A stretch of DNA of 64,000 bases, from positions 2,921,877 to 2,985,876 of the forward strand of contig NZ_CP009501.1 in assembly GCF_000969885.1 (NCBI RefSeq), read 5' to 3'. The position numbers and the translations under genes are program-made. Every line of letters starts with the position of its first letter. Position 1 is the first letter of the stretch. The DNA is from Methanosarcina thermophila TM-1 (GTDB lineage Archaea > Halobacteriota > Methanosarcinia > Methanosarcinales > Methanosarcinaceae). The notes under the pieces are model-generated. The model searched no databases. It saw only the letters and a list, made by a program, of their open reading frames with translations, and had not been told where the DNA came from. Below are positions 20,880 through 30,673 of the stretch, one piece after another.

Positions 20880-21626
20880 TTAAATGAAACTCAGGATAAG
20901 AGGCGTAATGAAGGTTTCAATTACGGCTGCAACGAAAAGAAGAGGCAGAATCCAGCGGAAATAAAACAGTAGCCCTTCTTTAAACTCCTTTTTGATTTGT
21001 GTAGGCTTGCCTATAAGGGCAGAGAATACCTGGTACCCGAGTCGTAGCCCTATGCCCGCAGCCAGGAAGACCATAGGCAGTTCCAGTATTCCATGTGGGA
21101 GAAGGGCGAGTAAAATAAAAAGCGTGCCTCTTTCTTGAGCTGTCAGATAGGCGATTACTCCCACAAGATATCCATTGAAGGCGATAAACATCACTGGAAG
21201 AACTCCCAGAGCCAGCCCGAGTACCAGGAAAAGCAGGCTTACAAAGGCATTGTTAAGAAAGATCGCAAACATTATGGAAAAAGGGTTCATAGTCAGAAGT
21301 GACTCGAAACGAGAAGTGAAACTTTCCCTGAGAGCATCAGCCATAGATGGGAAATTTGCAGCTGAGATATAACCTGTAACCAGAGCCCCGAAAAACACAA
21401 TTGCCATGATTGCCGCATAAGGCCAGATAAAGCGCACATATCCTGTAAATCCCTTTTTCGGATCTTTTCGGTCATCGTGCCAGGTTTCTGCGGTTACGCT
21501 CCCTGGAATAAAGGCTTTTTCCTCTGCAACATATTCCCGTTCTATCTTTCCTAGAGGAGTTTTTCTCTGTTCATCTGTTTTTCTTTCTTCTGAATTATAA
21601 TCTTCTTTTTCCATACCTATCCCCAC
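20880..21626 (-). CDS. SpoIIM-family (DUF95) membrane protein
   Basis: The 248-residue protein has a charged N-terminal tail of about 60 residues, then five hydrophobic segments. The family core includes the PHGILELP motif near residue 178 and NAFVSLLFLVLGLALG. SpoIIM/DUF95 proteins are widespread integral membrane proteins. The Bacillus member works in engulfment, but the archaeal role is unknown. It is co-oriented with the DUF63 gene, with about 80 bp between them. Confidence 0.85.
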   Translation of the reverse strand: MGIGMEKEDYNSEERKTDEQRKTPLGKIEREYVAEEKAFIPGSVTAETWHDDRKDPKKGFTGYVRFIWPYAAIMAIVFFGALVTGYISAANFPSMADALRESFTSRFESLLTMNPFSIMFAIFLNNAFVSLLFLVLGLALGVLPVMFIAFNGYLVGVIAYLTAQERGTLFILLALLPHGILELPMVFLAAGIGLRLGYQVFSALIGKPTQIKKEFKEGLLFYFRWILPLLFVAAVIETFITPLILSFI

Positions 21627-21705
21627 CAGTAGTTTTCAGCCTGTTTAATCCGGTCAAATATGTAAGCTTGCCTATTAGCAGTTATTGTCACGGTCCTAAG
21701 CATTC

Positions 21706-22575
21706 TCAGATTCCCAGCATCATCCGGACCGTGTTCCGGGTTGCAGGGGAAAGCCCAAGAATCAAGATGACCAGTTTAATTAGCACTTTCAGGTTCGAGG
21801 AACGTTCGTCATCCTCAAACTGAGTATCAAGTACGTAAAGAACCCCTATAAAGATAATAAGCTTCAATGGATACATAACCAATGCGGTGCCTGTCAGGTC
21901 GATAAGATAGGCAGGCACAACATGCTTCTCAAAGTATCCGAGTTTATCCACTCCTATATAGGTTGAAGAAGCATCCATTAAATGAGCCATCAGGATTGAA
22001 AGGTTCAGGGGATCGGTAAATATCGAGGATTTGAAATGGTTAGCAATCAGGTAGAAGGTAAAGGTCAGCCCTATTCCTGCTCCGAGCACAAATAACGGAA
22101 CGTAAGAGGCTACCACATTCTCAAAATACAGGAGGGTAATGAGATTTACGGAAAACCATGCGAGTCCGAAACTTGCGAAGATTAGATGAAAATCCTTTAT
22201 CAATCCTGCTTTCTGAAGCCGGATGGAAATCCATAGGCAGCCTACGGTTATTGCAAAAACCAAAAAGTAAATGTTGGGGGTTATTAGAAGGTAGCTAAAT
22301 GGTGGGTGGAAGATACCTGCAGGGGAATCCTCAATTACACGAAGGGAAGAACCTGCAAGTACGAAAGGCAGGAGAGATATGATAAATTTAGGGGTGATTT
22401 TCACCTCAAGCTTCTCGAGCAGCCTGTAAATCCCGAATATACAAATGCCCAGTACTACTGCCCAGGTAAAAGTATTTACTATATTATATCCCTCATCACC
22501 TCGTATGGGGTCAAGATAATAGGTATTAATAAACTGTGATATTGTATCTATTGAAAAACTCATCTTATCACTCAT
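21706..22575 (-). CDS. DUF63 family integral membrane protein
   Basis: The 289-residue protein has about eight membrane segments. It matches the archaeal DUF63 family: an N-terminal YYLDPI...GYN segment, an AHLMDASSTYIGVD motif mid-protein and a C-terminal GLSPATRNTVRMMLG motif. No function is established for the family. It is followed by the SpoIIM-like gene on the same strand. Confidence 0.88.
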   Translation of the reverse strand: MSDKMSFSIDTISQFINTYYLDPIRGDEGYNIVNTFTWAVVLGICIFGIYRLLEKLEVKITPKFIISLLPFVLAGSSLRVIEDSPAGIFHPPFSYLLITPNIYFLVFAITVGCLWISIRLQKAGLIKDFHLIFASFGLAWFSVNLITLLYFENVVASYVPLFVLGAGIGLTFTFYLIANHFKSSIFTDPLNLSILMAHLMDASSTYIGVDKLGYFEKHVVPAYLIDLTGTALVMYPLKLIIFIGVLYVLDTQFEDDERSSNLKVLIKLVILILGLSPATRNTVRMMLGI

Positions 22576-23037
22576 TCAAAATGACAATGTCCTAAATGAT
22601 TTTGTGTATAAGGCGAACTTACTTTTTTAATCAAGAAGATAATATTCTTTTTCGGTGCGCGTTGTTCGTTCTAATGATAGATATGCCTTCCAGAGGGATT
22701 TACCTTCAACAGAGGATAACGTTGTTACAATGATTATATTCAGTATATTACAATTTTTATAATAATATGTGCTATTACAGTCTTATACAATATAATGATG
22801 TGGATATGGAATATAGTGATGTGAACATATAAATTATAATGATATAAACATGGAAATGACCTTAAATAAGTTTGGAGTAAAAAATTGCGTTAACCAGTTC
22901 TGAAACGAGGTTAACTTTGGGATAAGCCGATGCTTGAGCAATCAGCTCTGAACACATGCTGTACTGGGTTTAATAAAAAGTTAAACTAATGAATTGAAGT
23001 AAATGAATTAGGCAAATAAATTAAGTTAACATTAAAA

Positions 23038-23128
23038 TAACATATTAAAGTAACATATTAAAGTAACATATTAAAGCGGCATATTAAAATAACATATTAA
23101 AACAACACATTAAAGTAACATATTAAGT
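23038..23128. repeat. 13-bp tandem repeat, seven copies
   Basis: Seven consecutive 13-bp units with consensus TAACATATTAAAG run without gaps. Units four to seven have one to three changes each, and an 11-bp degenerate unit precedes them. It lies between two divergent genes and ends about 80 bp before the egsA TATA box. Confidence 0.9.
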
Positions 23129-23206
23129 TAATTAAGTTGACATAAAATAACATATTAAATTATGTTACCAAATATTGCAGTCTGCTGATATCTAAAATCT
23201 GTGACT

Positions 23207-23218
23207 TCATATATACCG
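23207..23218 (+). promoter_or_regulatory. TATA box of egsA
   Basis: TTCATATATACC lies about 60 bp upstream of the ATG at 23274, which would give a short leader of about 35 nt. It is the only good TATA-like element close to the gene. Confidence 0.6.
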
Positions 23219-23273
23219 GGCTTATAAGAGCCAATTCAACATCTATCGTGATTGAATATTATGCAGGTATGAA

Positions 23274-24338
23274 ATGATCAGCGACAAAAATAGCGCAAAA
23301 TGGATGCAGCTTCCTAGAGATGTGCTCGTCGGGCATGGTGTGCTTGAGGAAGTCGGAGATGTTTGCAATGACCTAAAACTGAAAGGAAATGCGCTGATAG
23401 TAACCGGAAGTACTACAAGGGATATTGTAGGCAAGAGAGTCTGTAACATTCTTGAGTCTGCCGGAATTAGTGCGGAGACTGTTATAACGTACAAAGCTAC
23501 TACTGAGGAGGTTGAGAAGGTTATGGAGAAGGCTCTTGAAGTAGAGGCAAGCTTCCTTCTCGGTGTTGGAAGCGGCAGGTCAATTGACCTTGCAAAACTT
23601 GCATCGACCCGGCTTAAGCTTCCTTTTATCAGCGTGCCAACTGCAGCTTCTCATGATGGCATTGCATCCTCCCGTGCCTCAATTGTGGATAACGGGAGAA
23701 GTACGTCTGTACAGGCTCAGTCTCCGATTGCTGTTATTGCAGACACCGAGGTTATCTCAGCAGCTCCTTTCCGGCTCCTTGCAGCTGGTTGCGGAGACAT
23801 AATTTCCAATTACACGGCAGTACTTGACTGGGAACTTGCAAGCAGGCTAAGGAATGAATACTTCGGGGAGTATGCTGCAGCACTCTCCCGTATGGCTGCT
23901 CAAGTCATTATAGACTGTGCAGATTCAATCAAACCCGAGCATGAGACTTCAGCAAGGCTTGTGGTAAAGGCTCTTGTATCGAACGGGGTTGCAATGAGTA
24001 TAGCAGGCTCTTCCAGACCTGCTTCAGGCTCAGAGCATATGTTTAGCCACGCTCTTGACAGGATAGCTCCAAAACCCGCCCTTCACGGTGAACAGTGTGG
24101 GGTCGGTACAATTATGATGATGTACCTTCATGGTGGAAACTGGCAGGAAATCAGGGACGCCTTAAAAAAGATAGGAGCTCCGGTAACTGCTGAAGAACTG
24201 GGCATAGAAGATAAATATATAATCGAAGCCCTGTTACAGGCACACACCATTCGACCTGAACGTTATACAATTCTCGGGAGTGGTCTTACTCCTTCGGCTG
24301 CTGAGAAAGTCGCAAGGATCACAAAGGTCATAAGTTGA
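23274..24338 (+). CDS. egsA: sn-Glycerol-1-phosphate dehydrogenase
   Basis: The 354-residue protein is a member of the iron/zinc alcohol dehydrogenase superfamily. It has the NAD-binding [10 protein letters not shown] motif, the [17 protein letters not shown] block and metal ligands Asp and His in [11 protein letters not shown] and LHGEQCGVG. It reduces dihydroxyacetone phosphate to sn-glycerol-1-phosphate, the backbone of archaeal membrane lipids. It stands alone behind its own TATA box, and its length is normal for the family. Confidence 0.95.
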   Translation: MISDKNSAKWMQLPRDVLVGHGVLEEVGDVCNDLKLKGNALIVTGSTTRDIVGKRVCNILESAGISAETVITYKATTEEVEKVMEKALEVEASFLLGVGSGRSIDLAKLASTRLKLPFISVPTAASHDGIASSRASIVDNGRSTSVQAQSPIAVIADTEVISAAPFRLLAAGCGDIISNYTAVLDWELASRLRNEYFGEYAAALSRMAAQVIIDCADSIKPEHETSARLVVKALVSNGVAMSIAGSSRPASGSEHMFSHALDRIAPKPALHGEQCGVGTIMMMYLHGGNWQEIRDALKKIGAPVTAEELGIEDKYIIEALLQAHTIRPERYTILGSGLTPSAAEKVARITKVIS

Positions 24339-24671
24339 AAAGTTATTCTTATTCAAGTCAAAACCGAGAATAATTATTGTTCAAAGTACCGGAACTTGAG
24401 GTCAGAGCTTCATTCCGGAATTACTGGCTCAAAACTGATTAATTTAACATAAGCCTGGTTAGAAGAATGCGGTTAATTCTAACCTCTTAATTTCCGACCA
24501 GTACCAAATTAACTTCCCGTCAAAGTAGTCACTTAATCTCCAACTAAACCGTCACCTGACCCCCAATTAAAGAGTTGTCTCATAGAACTCAATGTCGAAT
24601 TTCAAATTATCTCAGATAAGTTCCAGATGCCCATGAGAAATGGGCAAGAAAATGAATATGGAAGAATTATT
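24339..24671. other. Intergenic, no feature seen
   Basis: Low-complexity sequence with repeated short CCAATTAA-like motifs between egsA and the UPF0179 gene. There is no open frame or clear structure. Confidence 0.5.
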
Positions 24672-25121
24672 ATGACAGAAAGCGATACCAAAATAACACT
24701 TATCGGATCACGGCTTGCAAGGGAAGGGCTGGAATTCATATTTAAAGGTGAAATGCCCGAATGCAAGAAATGCCGGCTGAAGAACACCTGCCTTAACCTT
24801 GAGCCCGGACGCAGGTACAGGATCGAGAGGATCAGAAGCAAGGATCTCCATGAGTGCTTCCTGCATGACAGCGGCGTACTTGCTGTAGATGTCAGCAGGG
24901 CTCCTATCCTTACCACAATGGAATCAAGAAAGGCAGTGGACGGAGCAAAAATCATGTATGAGCCTCCAAAATGCGGAAAGAGAGAATGCGAGGTGTATGA
25001 TATCTGCCACCCAGAAGGGCTCTTAAAAGGCGATAAATGCAAAATTGTAGAGGTTTTCGAGAACCTTGATTCCAGATGTTTAGCCAACTACTCCCTGAAA
25101 AAGGTAAAGTTATCTTGGTGA
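24672..25121 (+). CDS. UPF0179 family cysteine-rich protein
   Basis: The 149-residue protein begins at ATG 24672, preceded by GGAAG; an in-frame ATG at 24627 would add 15 atypical residues. Cysteine groups CKKCRLKNTC near residue 34 and CGKRECEVYDIC near 103 suggest a metal or Fe-S site. UPF0179 is restricted largely to euryarchaea and has no known function. The next gene (DUF2150) lies 75 bp downstream. Confidence 0.88.
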   Translation: MTESDTKITLIGSRLAREGLEFIFKGEMPECKKCRLKNTCLNLEPGRRYRIERIRSKDLHECFLHDSGVLAVDVSRAPILTTMESRKAVDGAKIMYEPPKCGKRECEVYDICHPEGLLKGDKCKIVEVFENLDSRCLANYSLKKVKLSW

Positions 25122-25195
25122 GTCTAAACGAACATATTTTAGTAATAGTAAGTTCGATTATTAATTAATGAAAAAGGTTAGAAGCGGTGTTATAA

Positions 25196-25831
25196 GTGCC
25201 TGAACAGGAAATGAACCAGGTCCCCCCTTATGAATTTTATACCCAAAAGCGCTGGGGAAACTGGCTAGAACGGGCAAAAGAGAGCGGATTCCAGATAAAA
25301 GAATCGGAAGAGGAAGCTGGAAAAGAAAGTGCCGTATTCGTGAATATGGTTGATGATGTTATCCTTGCCTGTCTGAAAGTGACCGCGCGCTTTGAAAAAG
25401 GTATGCTCTCCAGAGAAAAAGCTCTGGAAATTCTGGCTGAGATCCGGGACATTGTGCTAGCCGAGGTCGAACCAATTTCCGAAGATATCGACCTTATGAT
25501 CGAGTCAGTACAAACCTCCCTTATGGGGGCTCTTGTCGCCTTCGAATCCTACATTATGGGCGACTATGATGAGGAAGCCAACATTGAAGAGCTTATAAAA
25601 TTAGCAATTGAGGCTGAAGCCTCGGACAACCTTGAACTTGCCCTTGACTATACTGCACAATGCGGTGCATTAGTGCTAAAAGGAAAAAGCCTGCCCGAAG
25701 AGGTTATGGCTGACCTTCCCTATGGCATTGTCGCAGAATGGCTTGATGGAATAGATTCCATTTCAGCTGCAATGGTAGGTAGCGATAGTTACAAAGAATT
25801 TGAAGAAGGGGACGAAGAGGATATCATCTAA
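25196..25831 (+). CDS. DUF2150 family protein
   Basis: The 211-residue, strongly acidic, mostly helical protein starts at GTG 25196. It fits the euryarchaeal DUF2150 family, with an N-terminal FYTQKRWGNWLER segment and the FESYIMGDYD motif mid-protein. No catalytic motif is visible. It is co-directional with UPF0179 in a plausible transcript. Confidence 0.8.
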   Translation: MPEQEMNQVPPYEFYTQKRWGNWLERAKESGFQIKESEEEAGKESAVFVNMVDDVILACLKVTARFEKGMLSREKALEILAEIRDIVLAEVEPISEDIDLMIESVQTSLMGALVAFESYIMGDYDEEANIEELIKLAIEAEASDNLELALDYTAQCGALVLKGKSLPEEVMADLPYGIVAEWLDGIDSISAAMVGSDSYKEFEEGDEEDII

Positions 25832-26135
25832 ACATTTCCCCTGCAAACAAAGGATTCCCTTTCCAATTTTCAGGATTGTGGAAGTCCTTTGAAAATTTAT
25901 AAAAAAATAAAAACAGACCCAGAGCCGAATACGGCTCAAAAGTCAGTTAAAATAGAATTGTTTTCGAACCGATAAGTTAAAAAAATAAATATTAATAAAA
26001 GTTTGATATATTAATAAAAGCTTGGATATATTAATAGAAATCTGTCCAAAATCCAGATTTCTACCATGATCATCCTGGGTCCAGTTTTTAACCAGGCATT
26101 CCAAGCCTTTACTAAGCAGTTCGAAATTTTTAATG
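25832..26135. other. Convergent spacer with hairpin terminator and AT repeats
   Basis: GAGCCG/CGGCTC (25922-25937) forms a 6-bp hairpin. On the minus strand a T-rich run follows it, suiting termination of the glycosyltransferase transcript. At about 25985-26040 the motif ATATTAATAAAAG(C/T)TT is repeated two to three times. Confidence 0.6.
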
Positions 26136-27347
26136 TTACTTAACTCTTACTTCGCAGTTTTCAACTGACTTTTCTTGCTGCAGACTCATGCTTTCAATAA
26201 CTTTTGCATACACCTCAAGAGTCTTTTTAGCTATAATTTTCCAGTTGTACCGCTCTTTTAAGAGATCGTAACCTTTTTCTCCCATATTGTTGCGACCAAG
26301 TCCTTCAAGGACGTAATTGAGTCCCCATGCGATAGAAGAAGGTTCTTTATGAGCAATAACGCCTGTTCTGAAATTCTCCACAAGGGTGACAGCATCGCTT
26401 GCAACTACAGGTTTTCTAGCATCCCAGGCTTCAAGCACTACAATCCCGAAAGGCTCATTCCGGCTGGGCACGCACACTAGGTCGCAGGCGTTGAACCAGT
26501 CTATTACGGTTTCATCCGGGGCATATCCAAGGAAATTACATGAATTACCTATGCCAAGCTTCCGAGCCCTATTCTCGCAGTGGGCGCGCATGTCTCCTTC
26601 TCCTATAAGCACAAACTGTGCATTCCTTTTTCTCAGAACTTTAGCCGCAGCTTCTACCAGCAGGTCAGGTCCTTTCTGATATGACATTCTTCCTGTGAAA
26701 AGCACAACCGGGAGACATGGATGAATGCCGTAATGCCTCTTCACATCTCCTGGATCAATTTGCCTTTTTATTTTTCCCACATTTATGCCGTTAGGGATTT
26801 CCCAGAGCTTGTAATCGGGAATATTGTATATATGTTTAATTTCTTCTTTCAATACGGTCGAGGTTGCAATAATTTCCGAAGACTCGTAGCCTCCGAGCCA
26901 CTCTCTGTGTGAGATTTCCTTCGCTTCCCACCAGTCTCCATGGCGGTTTCCATTGCGTCCCCATTCCGTACTATGGAACGTCAACACAAAAGGCAGTCCG
27001 AATTGAGTTTTTATCCTGCACAGAACATTTACAGGATGCCAGTCATGGCCATGAAGCACATCAAATTCTCCTGCACTTTCTCTCACTTCAATGAACCGGC
27101 AGTACATACCATCGCACATCCGGTCCATCTGTTCTACAATTCCCCCGCTCTGGTCACAGGCAATCTTATGGTAATAGACTCCGTTGATTAATTCATCTTT
27201 ATTTTCACGGTTTCGTGTAAACAGGTGGACCTCATGTCCCTCAGCTGCAAGCGCTTCAGACAGTTCGGATACATGAGGTGAGATCCCTCCTACACGTATT
27301 GAATACAGACTTTCCCAACTAAACATTCCTATTCGAAACTTTTTCAT
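26136..27347 (-). CDS. GT4-family glycosyltransferase
   Basis: The 403-residue GT-B enzyme has the N-terminal acceptor-domain loop GGISPHVSELSEAL (about 17-30) and a GRMSYQKGPDLLVEAA start of the donor domain (about 220). The EX7E-type motif lies in SRNEPFGIVVLEA near 318. It resembles starch/glycogen-synthase-like GT4 transferases that use nucleotide sugars. It is downstream of glycogen synthase and galT on the same strand, so a role in glycogen or related glucan metabolism is likely. Confidence 0.85.
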   Translation of the reverse strand: MKKFRIGMFSWESLYSIRVGGISPHVSELSEALAAEGHEVHLFTRNRENKDELINGVYYHKIACDQSGGIVEQMDRMCDGMYCRFIEVRESAGEFDVLHGHDWHPVNVLCRIKTQFGLPFVLTFHSTEWGRNGNRHGDWWEAKEISHREWLGGYESSEIIATSTVLKEEIKHIYNIPDYKLWEIPNGINVGKIKRQIDPGDVKRHYGIHPCLPVVLFTGRMSYQKGPDLLVEAAAKVLRKRNAQFVLIGEGDMRAHCENRARKLGIGNSCNFLGYAPDETVIDWFNACDLVCVPSRNEPFGIVVLEAWDARKPVVASDAVTLVENFRTGVIAHKEPSSIAWGLNYVLEGLGRNNMGEKGYDLLKERYNWKIIAKKTLEVYAKVIESMSLQQEKSVENCEVRVK

Positions 27348-27746
27348 AGGCTCACTTATCCCTTTTTGTCAAAATGGGAGTTAAGATGTAAAGAAAAATA
27401 CAGGCTGCCCCTTACCTTCTTAATTTTACATTCTTCAGCTTGCAGAATTCAGCTCTTATCGATCACCTTATAATCTCAGGTTAACTGAATTTTGGTCGCT
27501 ACAGTTTTTTCTATAATTTTGTACCCCCCTTAAGCCTCTAAATGCTCATAAAAAGGTAAAAAGGGGCATGACTCTGATTTCCATAACCCAAAGATAATTT
27601 TTCGCATTGAGAGTACGGTTTCTCTACTTTCTTAAGTTTATTCCTTATTAATGATAGATAAACGTATCTGCCAATTTTTTTCTTATTTGTTTGATAGGAG
27701 TGATGAAAGTACTTTCATGCTTCTTTTTTTTAAATTTACTTTATAT
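27348..27746. other. Intergenic with 16-bp perfect palindrome
   Basis: ATGAAAGTACTTTCAT (27703-27718) is a perfect palindrome 29 bp beyond the galT stop, followed on the plus strand by a T-rich run. Nothing else in the 399-bp spacer looks coding. Confidence 0.6.
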
Positions 27747-28751
27747 TTATCCTCCAAGGCGTATGTCTTCTCTTAAATAAGAGGCTGCTCTCTCTGGAGA
27801 AATTGTATTGATATATGTTCCAGTATTCAGTTCAAACCCCGCATTAATGGAAAGTCTCGGGAGCAAACGAAGGTTCATGTGATATTCAGGGGATTCGGAA
27901 AGCTGGTAGAACATATAATTGAAAGGTGGGTCTCCAAGGATTCTTCCATAACTTTTAATAATATCTCTCAGAATTTCCCCTAGAGCAAAAAGCATTTTAT
28001 TGTTACAATCTCCAAGATAACTGACATGCTTCCCGGGAAGAATCCACACTTCAAATGGTCCTATTGAGGAATAAGGAGTAAAGGCTATCCATTCGCTGTT
28101 CTCAAGTATAGTACGTGAAGAAGCTTTCTCCATCTCGAACATTGTGCAATAAGGGCATCTCTCTTTCTTCCTGATAACCTCAAGCTCCCTTGTTAGAGGA
28201 GGGGGGCAAAACGGCAGAGCAAGGAGCTGGCTGTGGAGGTGATTAATCGAAGCCCCGGCTTCTTTCCCGAAGTTTTTGAACAGGGAAACATAACGTATTT
28301 TTTCGCGGGTAATATAGCTGCATGTACGGTCTCTATACACCCGCATGAGTTCTGAGATCTCAGAGTCAGAAAAGTCCTCAAGCTTACTCCCATGCAAAGG
28401 TGATTCTACAATGACTTCATGAAAACCATATCCAGGTTCCTTCTGAAGGCTATCTTTCCGATATGTCTGCAAATACGGAGCAGGCGAAAGAGCAGGATAA
28501 AGATTCGGAAAGCAGCGGAAGTCCCAGTTGCGTACCCTTTTCTCAGGGGTATCGGAGTAAATTTTTCCATCTTTATATACTGCAGTAGCAAGAGGAGTAT
28601 TTTCCTCAGCTCCCCCGCAGAAAAAGCAATTTTCAGGGCTATCTTTTCCGGTATCTTCATCTGAATGTGCAAAATCCGAGGGTCTTTTAGCCCTTTCTTC
28701 GGCAATTATACAGTACTCGGAAAGAAAGTAGTGCTTTCTGATCTCTGACAT
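27747..28751 (-). CDS. galT: Galactose-1-phosphate uridylyltransferase
   Basis: The 334-residue HIT-superfamily protein has the nucleophile motif HLHSQ (HxHxQ) near residue 166, metal-binding CFFCG near 42 and CPYC near 200. It exchanges UMP between UDP-glucose and galactose-1-phosphate, linking galactose to UDP-sugars. It lies between glycogen synthase and a GT4 transferase. Some archaeal homologues act on other hexose-1-phosphates, so substrate preference is open. Confidence 0.88.
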   Translation of the reverse strand: MSEIRKHYFLSEYCIIAEERAKRPSDFAHSDEDTGKDSPENCFFCGGAEENTPLATAVYKDGKIYSDTPEKRVRNWDFRCFPNLYPALSPAPYLQTYRKDSLQKEPGYGFHEVIVESPLHGSKLEDFSDSEISELMRVYRDRTCSYITREKIRYVSLFKNFGKEAGASINHLHSQLLALPFCPPPLTRELEVIRKKERCPYCTMFEMEKASSRTILENSEWIAFTPYSSIGPFEVWILPGKHVSYLGDCNNKMLFALGEILRDIIKSYGRILGDPPFNYMFYQLSESPEYHMNLRLLPRLSINAGFELNTGTYINTISPERAASYLREDIRLGG

Positions 28752-28837
28752 TTCAGAAAAACCTCATTATATTTTTTTCTTTTCCCTTTTTATTATCTTT
28801 TCTTCCTTTTCATCCTCCCCGATACATTAATTCTCTT

Positions 28838-30673
28838 TTATCTCCTGTCAGCAGCATTTTCCTGCTTGCAGAAGCGAGCGCCGCTTATAAGTTCATAATA
28901 CTGTTCAGTAGGAGCTCTCCAGTCCATATCTTTTGCAAGAAGAAAAGCTTCTCTGCAGAGAAGTTTATACTTTACCCTATCATCTATGAAATTCTTAATA
29001 AAGTAGCTGACTGCCAGGGCATAGTCAAGAACTGCTTCGTAATAGGGAAGATCGATGTTGTCTACAACTATTACTCCCCCAAGAACTTCTTTAAGGGATT
29101 CTATTGTCTTTATGGCGTCACTGAAGCCGCAAACCCGGCTGACCACGCATGGGGTTCCTTCTTTTCCAGCCTCAAGCCCTGTGAGCAGGAAGGGATCGTA
29201 GCGAGAGGGAAAAATGCCTGCGCAACAGCCTGCCATAAACTCCCCTACTTCCATACCCAGCCCTCCGTCCGAGCTAGAAAGGATCTGGGGATAGAGAAGC
29301 GCTGCAACCGAGCGCTTTCCCATGACCATTTTCGAAAAATCCAGTCCTCTTTCCTCGATCATCTGCTGAATCCTCAGCTCGTTTCCTACAAGTATCTCTT
29401 TTGGCAGGTTCACAGGAAATCCTAAAGGAAGGTTTGTCTTTTGTCCTTCTGCTGTAACAAGTAAACAGATTACCTTTATTCCTTCCTCCATATGCCCTTC
29501 GAGAATGCTGTTCTTTATTATATGCTCAAGAGCGACAAGAGAGTCAAGAAGATCAGGGTAACCCTTATTTTCTACTTCCAGACGGGAGATCGTGAAAATC
29601 GGGATTATCTTTTCAGGGTTTATCCTTTCCCCTCCGTGATATTTGTACAGGTTTTCGGAAAGAAACTTCCTGATGCGTTCAAGGGAGCTTTCTTTTCTAT
29701 CCCAGTCTATCTTATCGGTTTCTATGGTTATCCCGTTTCGTATCACAATACTGTTAATTCCGTAAAAAAGCCTGAGTTCCTGCCTGGTTGACTCCCCAAC
29801 TGCAGTAACTGTATCGGCGTATGGTGCAAGAGCTTCAAGGGCAGACAGGTTTTCAGGCACGCCTGAAGGCCATGTGCTGTCATTATTCCTTCTTTTCTGT
29901 ATGGATTTATACCCAGCAGTCCTTCCGGGCAGGGTCGCATGCAGGGTTGCAACCGTATTTACCGGGACTCCGAGCCTTTTCAGCCTGGCTAGCGCATAGA
30001 ACACTCCGAATTCATGGCAGTGCAGGGACACCCCAGGGCAGGGAATAAAACCCTGAGCTGAAACTGTGTTGGAGACTTTGTAATTTTCTGAAGTTGTACT
30101 TATAAGAAGCCTGACAAACTCGGAAATCGCATAGGAAAGACAAAGATAATGAGTATATTCAGGCCCGTTTGGCATGCTCTCATATCTCAGGGAATTGAGC
30201 CCGAAGTAATTGTAGGCTTCAGCTTTAACCTTGCTTTCAAGTGTCATTTCATTTCCCATATACATTGAGCGCATTTTCCCAAAGTCTGAGGTTTGGAATT
30301 GCAAATAGCCTATCTTCGTATCTCCTACCAATTTGCTTCCTGTAAACACTTTGATGCCTGAGTTCTCAAGAGCTTCAAGGGTTTTCTGGAGTTCTTCGTG
30401 AGGATTGAGAGGGTCAAGTTCCTTCATATTTGTAATCCGATTTAGTCCCCGATTCCAATCTGCACCCCTGTGCCCGTAATAAGGTCCCGCAATAAGTATT
30501 TCTTTGTCATCCTTTGTATCCAGTTTATCGGAACTTAAAAGAGTTGCCAGAGTTTGTGCTTCCCCATTTATAACATTCCAGATTCCACCCATCTTATTTG
30601 ATTTTGGGCCGGCTTCTTCCCCGGCAATTATGATAAAGTGCTTCTCCAAATCCTGACCCCCAGGCTTTTGCAA
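28838..30673 (-). CDS. Glycogen synthase, GT3 type
   Basis: The 611-residue protein resembles the eukaryote-like GT3 glycogen synthase rather than bacterial GlgA. It has an N-terminal EEAGPKSNKMGGIWNV loop for UDP-sugar binding, a HCHEFG motif near 223 and a GLGMEVGEFMAGC segment near the C-terminal donor site. It would elongate alpha-1,4-glucan using UDP-glucose. The frame opens at TTG 30673; a second TTG eight codons later follows a G-rich SD-like sequence, so the exact start is uncertain. It heads the glycan cluster. Confidence 0.85.
   Translation of the reverse strand: MQKPGGQDLEKHFIIIAGEEAGPKSNKMGGIWNVINGEAQTLATLLSSDKLDTKDDKEILIAGPYYGHRGADWNRGLNRITNMKELDPLNPHEELQKTLEALENSGIKVFTGSKLVGDTKIGYLQFQTSDFGKMRSMYMGNEMTLESKVKAEAYNYFGLNSLRYESMPNGPEYTHYLCLSYAISEFVRLLISTTSENYKVSNTVSAQGFIPCPGVSLHCHEFGVFYALARLKRLGVPVNTVATLHATLPGRTAGYKSIQKRRNNDSTWPSGVPENLSALEALAPYADTVTAVGESTRQELRLFYGINSIVIRNGITIETDKIDWDRKESSLERIRKFLSENLYKYHGGERINPEKIIPIFTISRLEVENKGYPDLLDSLVALEHIIKNSILEGHMEEGIKVICLLVTAEGQKTNLPLGFPVNLPKEILVGNELRIQQMIEERGLDFSKMVMGKRSVAALLYPQILSSSDGGLGMEVGEFMAGCCAGIFPSRYDPFLLTGLEAGKEGTPCVVSRVCGFSDAIKTIESLKEVLGGVIVVDNIDLPYYEAVLDYALAVSYFIKNFIDDRVKYKLLCREAFLLAKDMDWRAPTEQYYELISGARFCKQENAADRR

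Larger units (their letters stand above)
22576..23273. other. 698-bp AT-rich spacer with minisatellite
   Basis: No open frame is supported. The right half carries a 13-bp tandem repeat (23038-23128) and the egsA promoter. The left half (22600-22900) is AT-rich and includes the divergent DUF63 upstream region. Confidence 0.7.

Noticed and set aside
22576-23273. Repeats considered as a CRISPR array
   Set aside because: Units are 13 bp, contiguous and without spacers; no cas genes are present.
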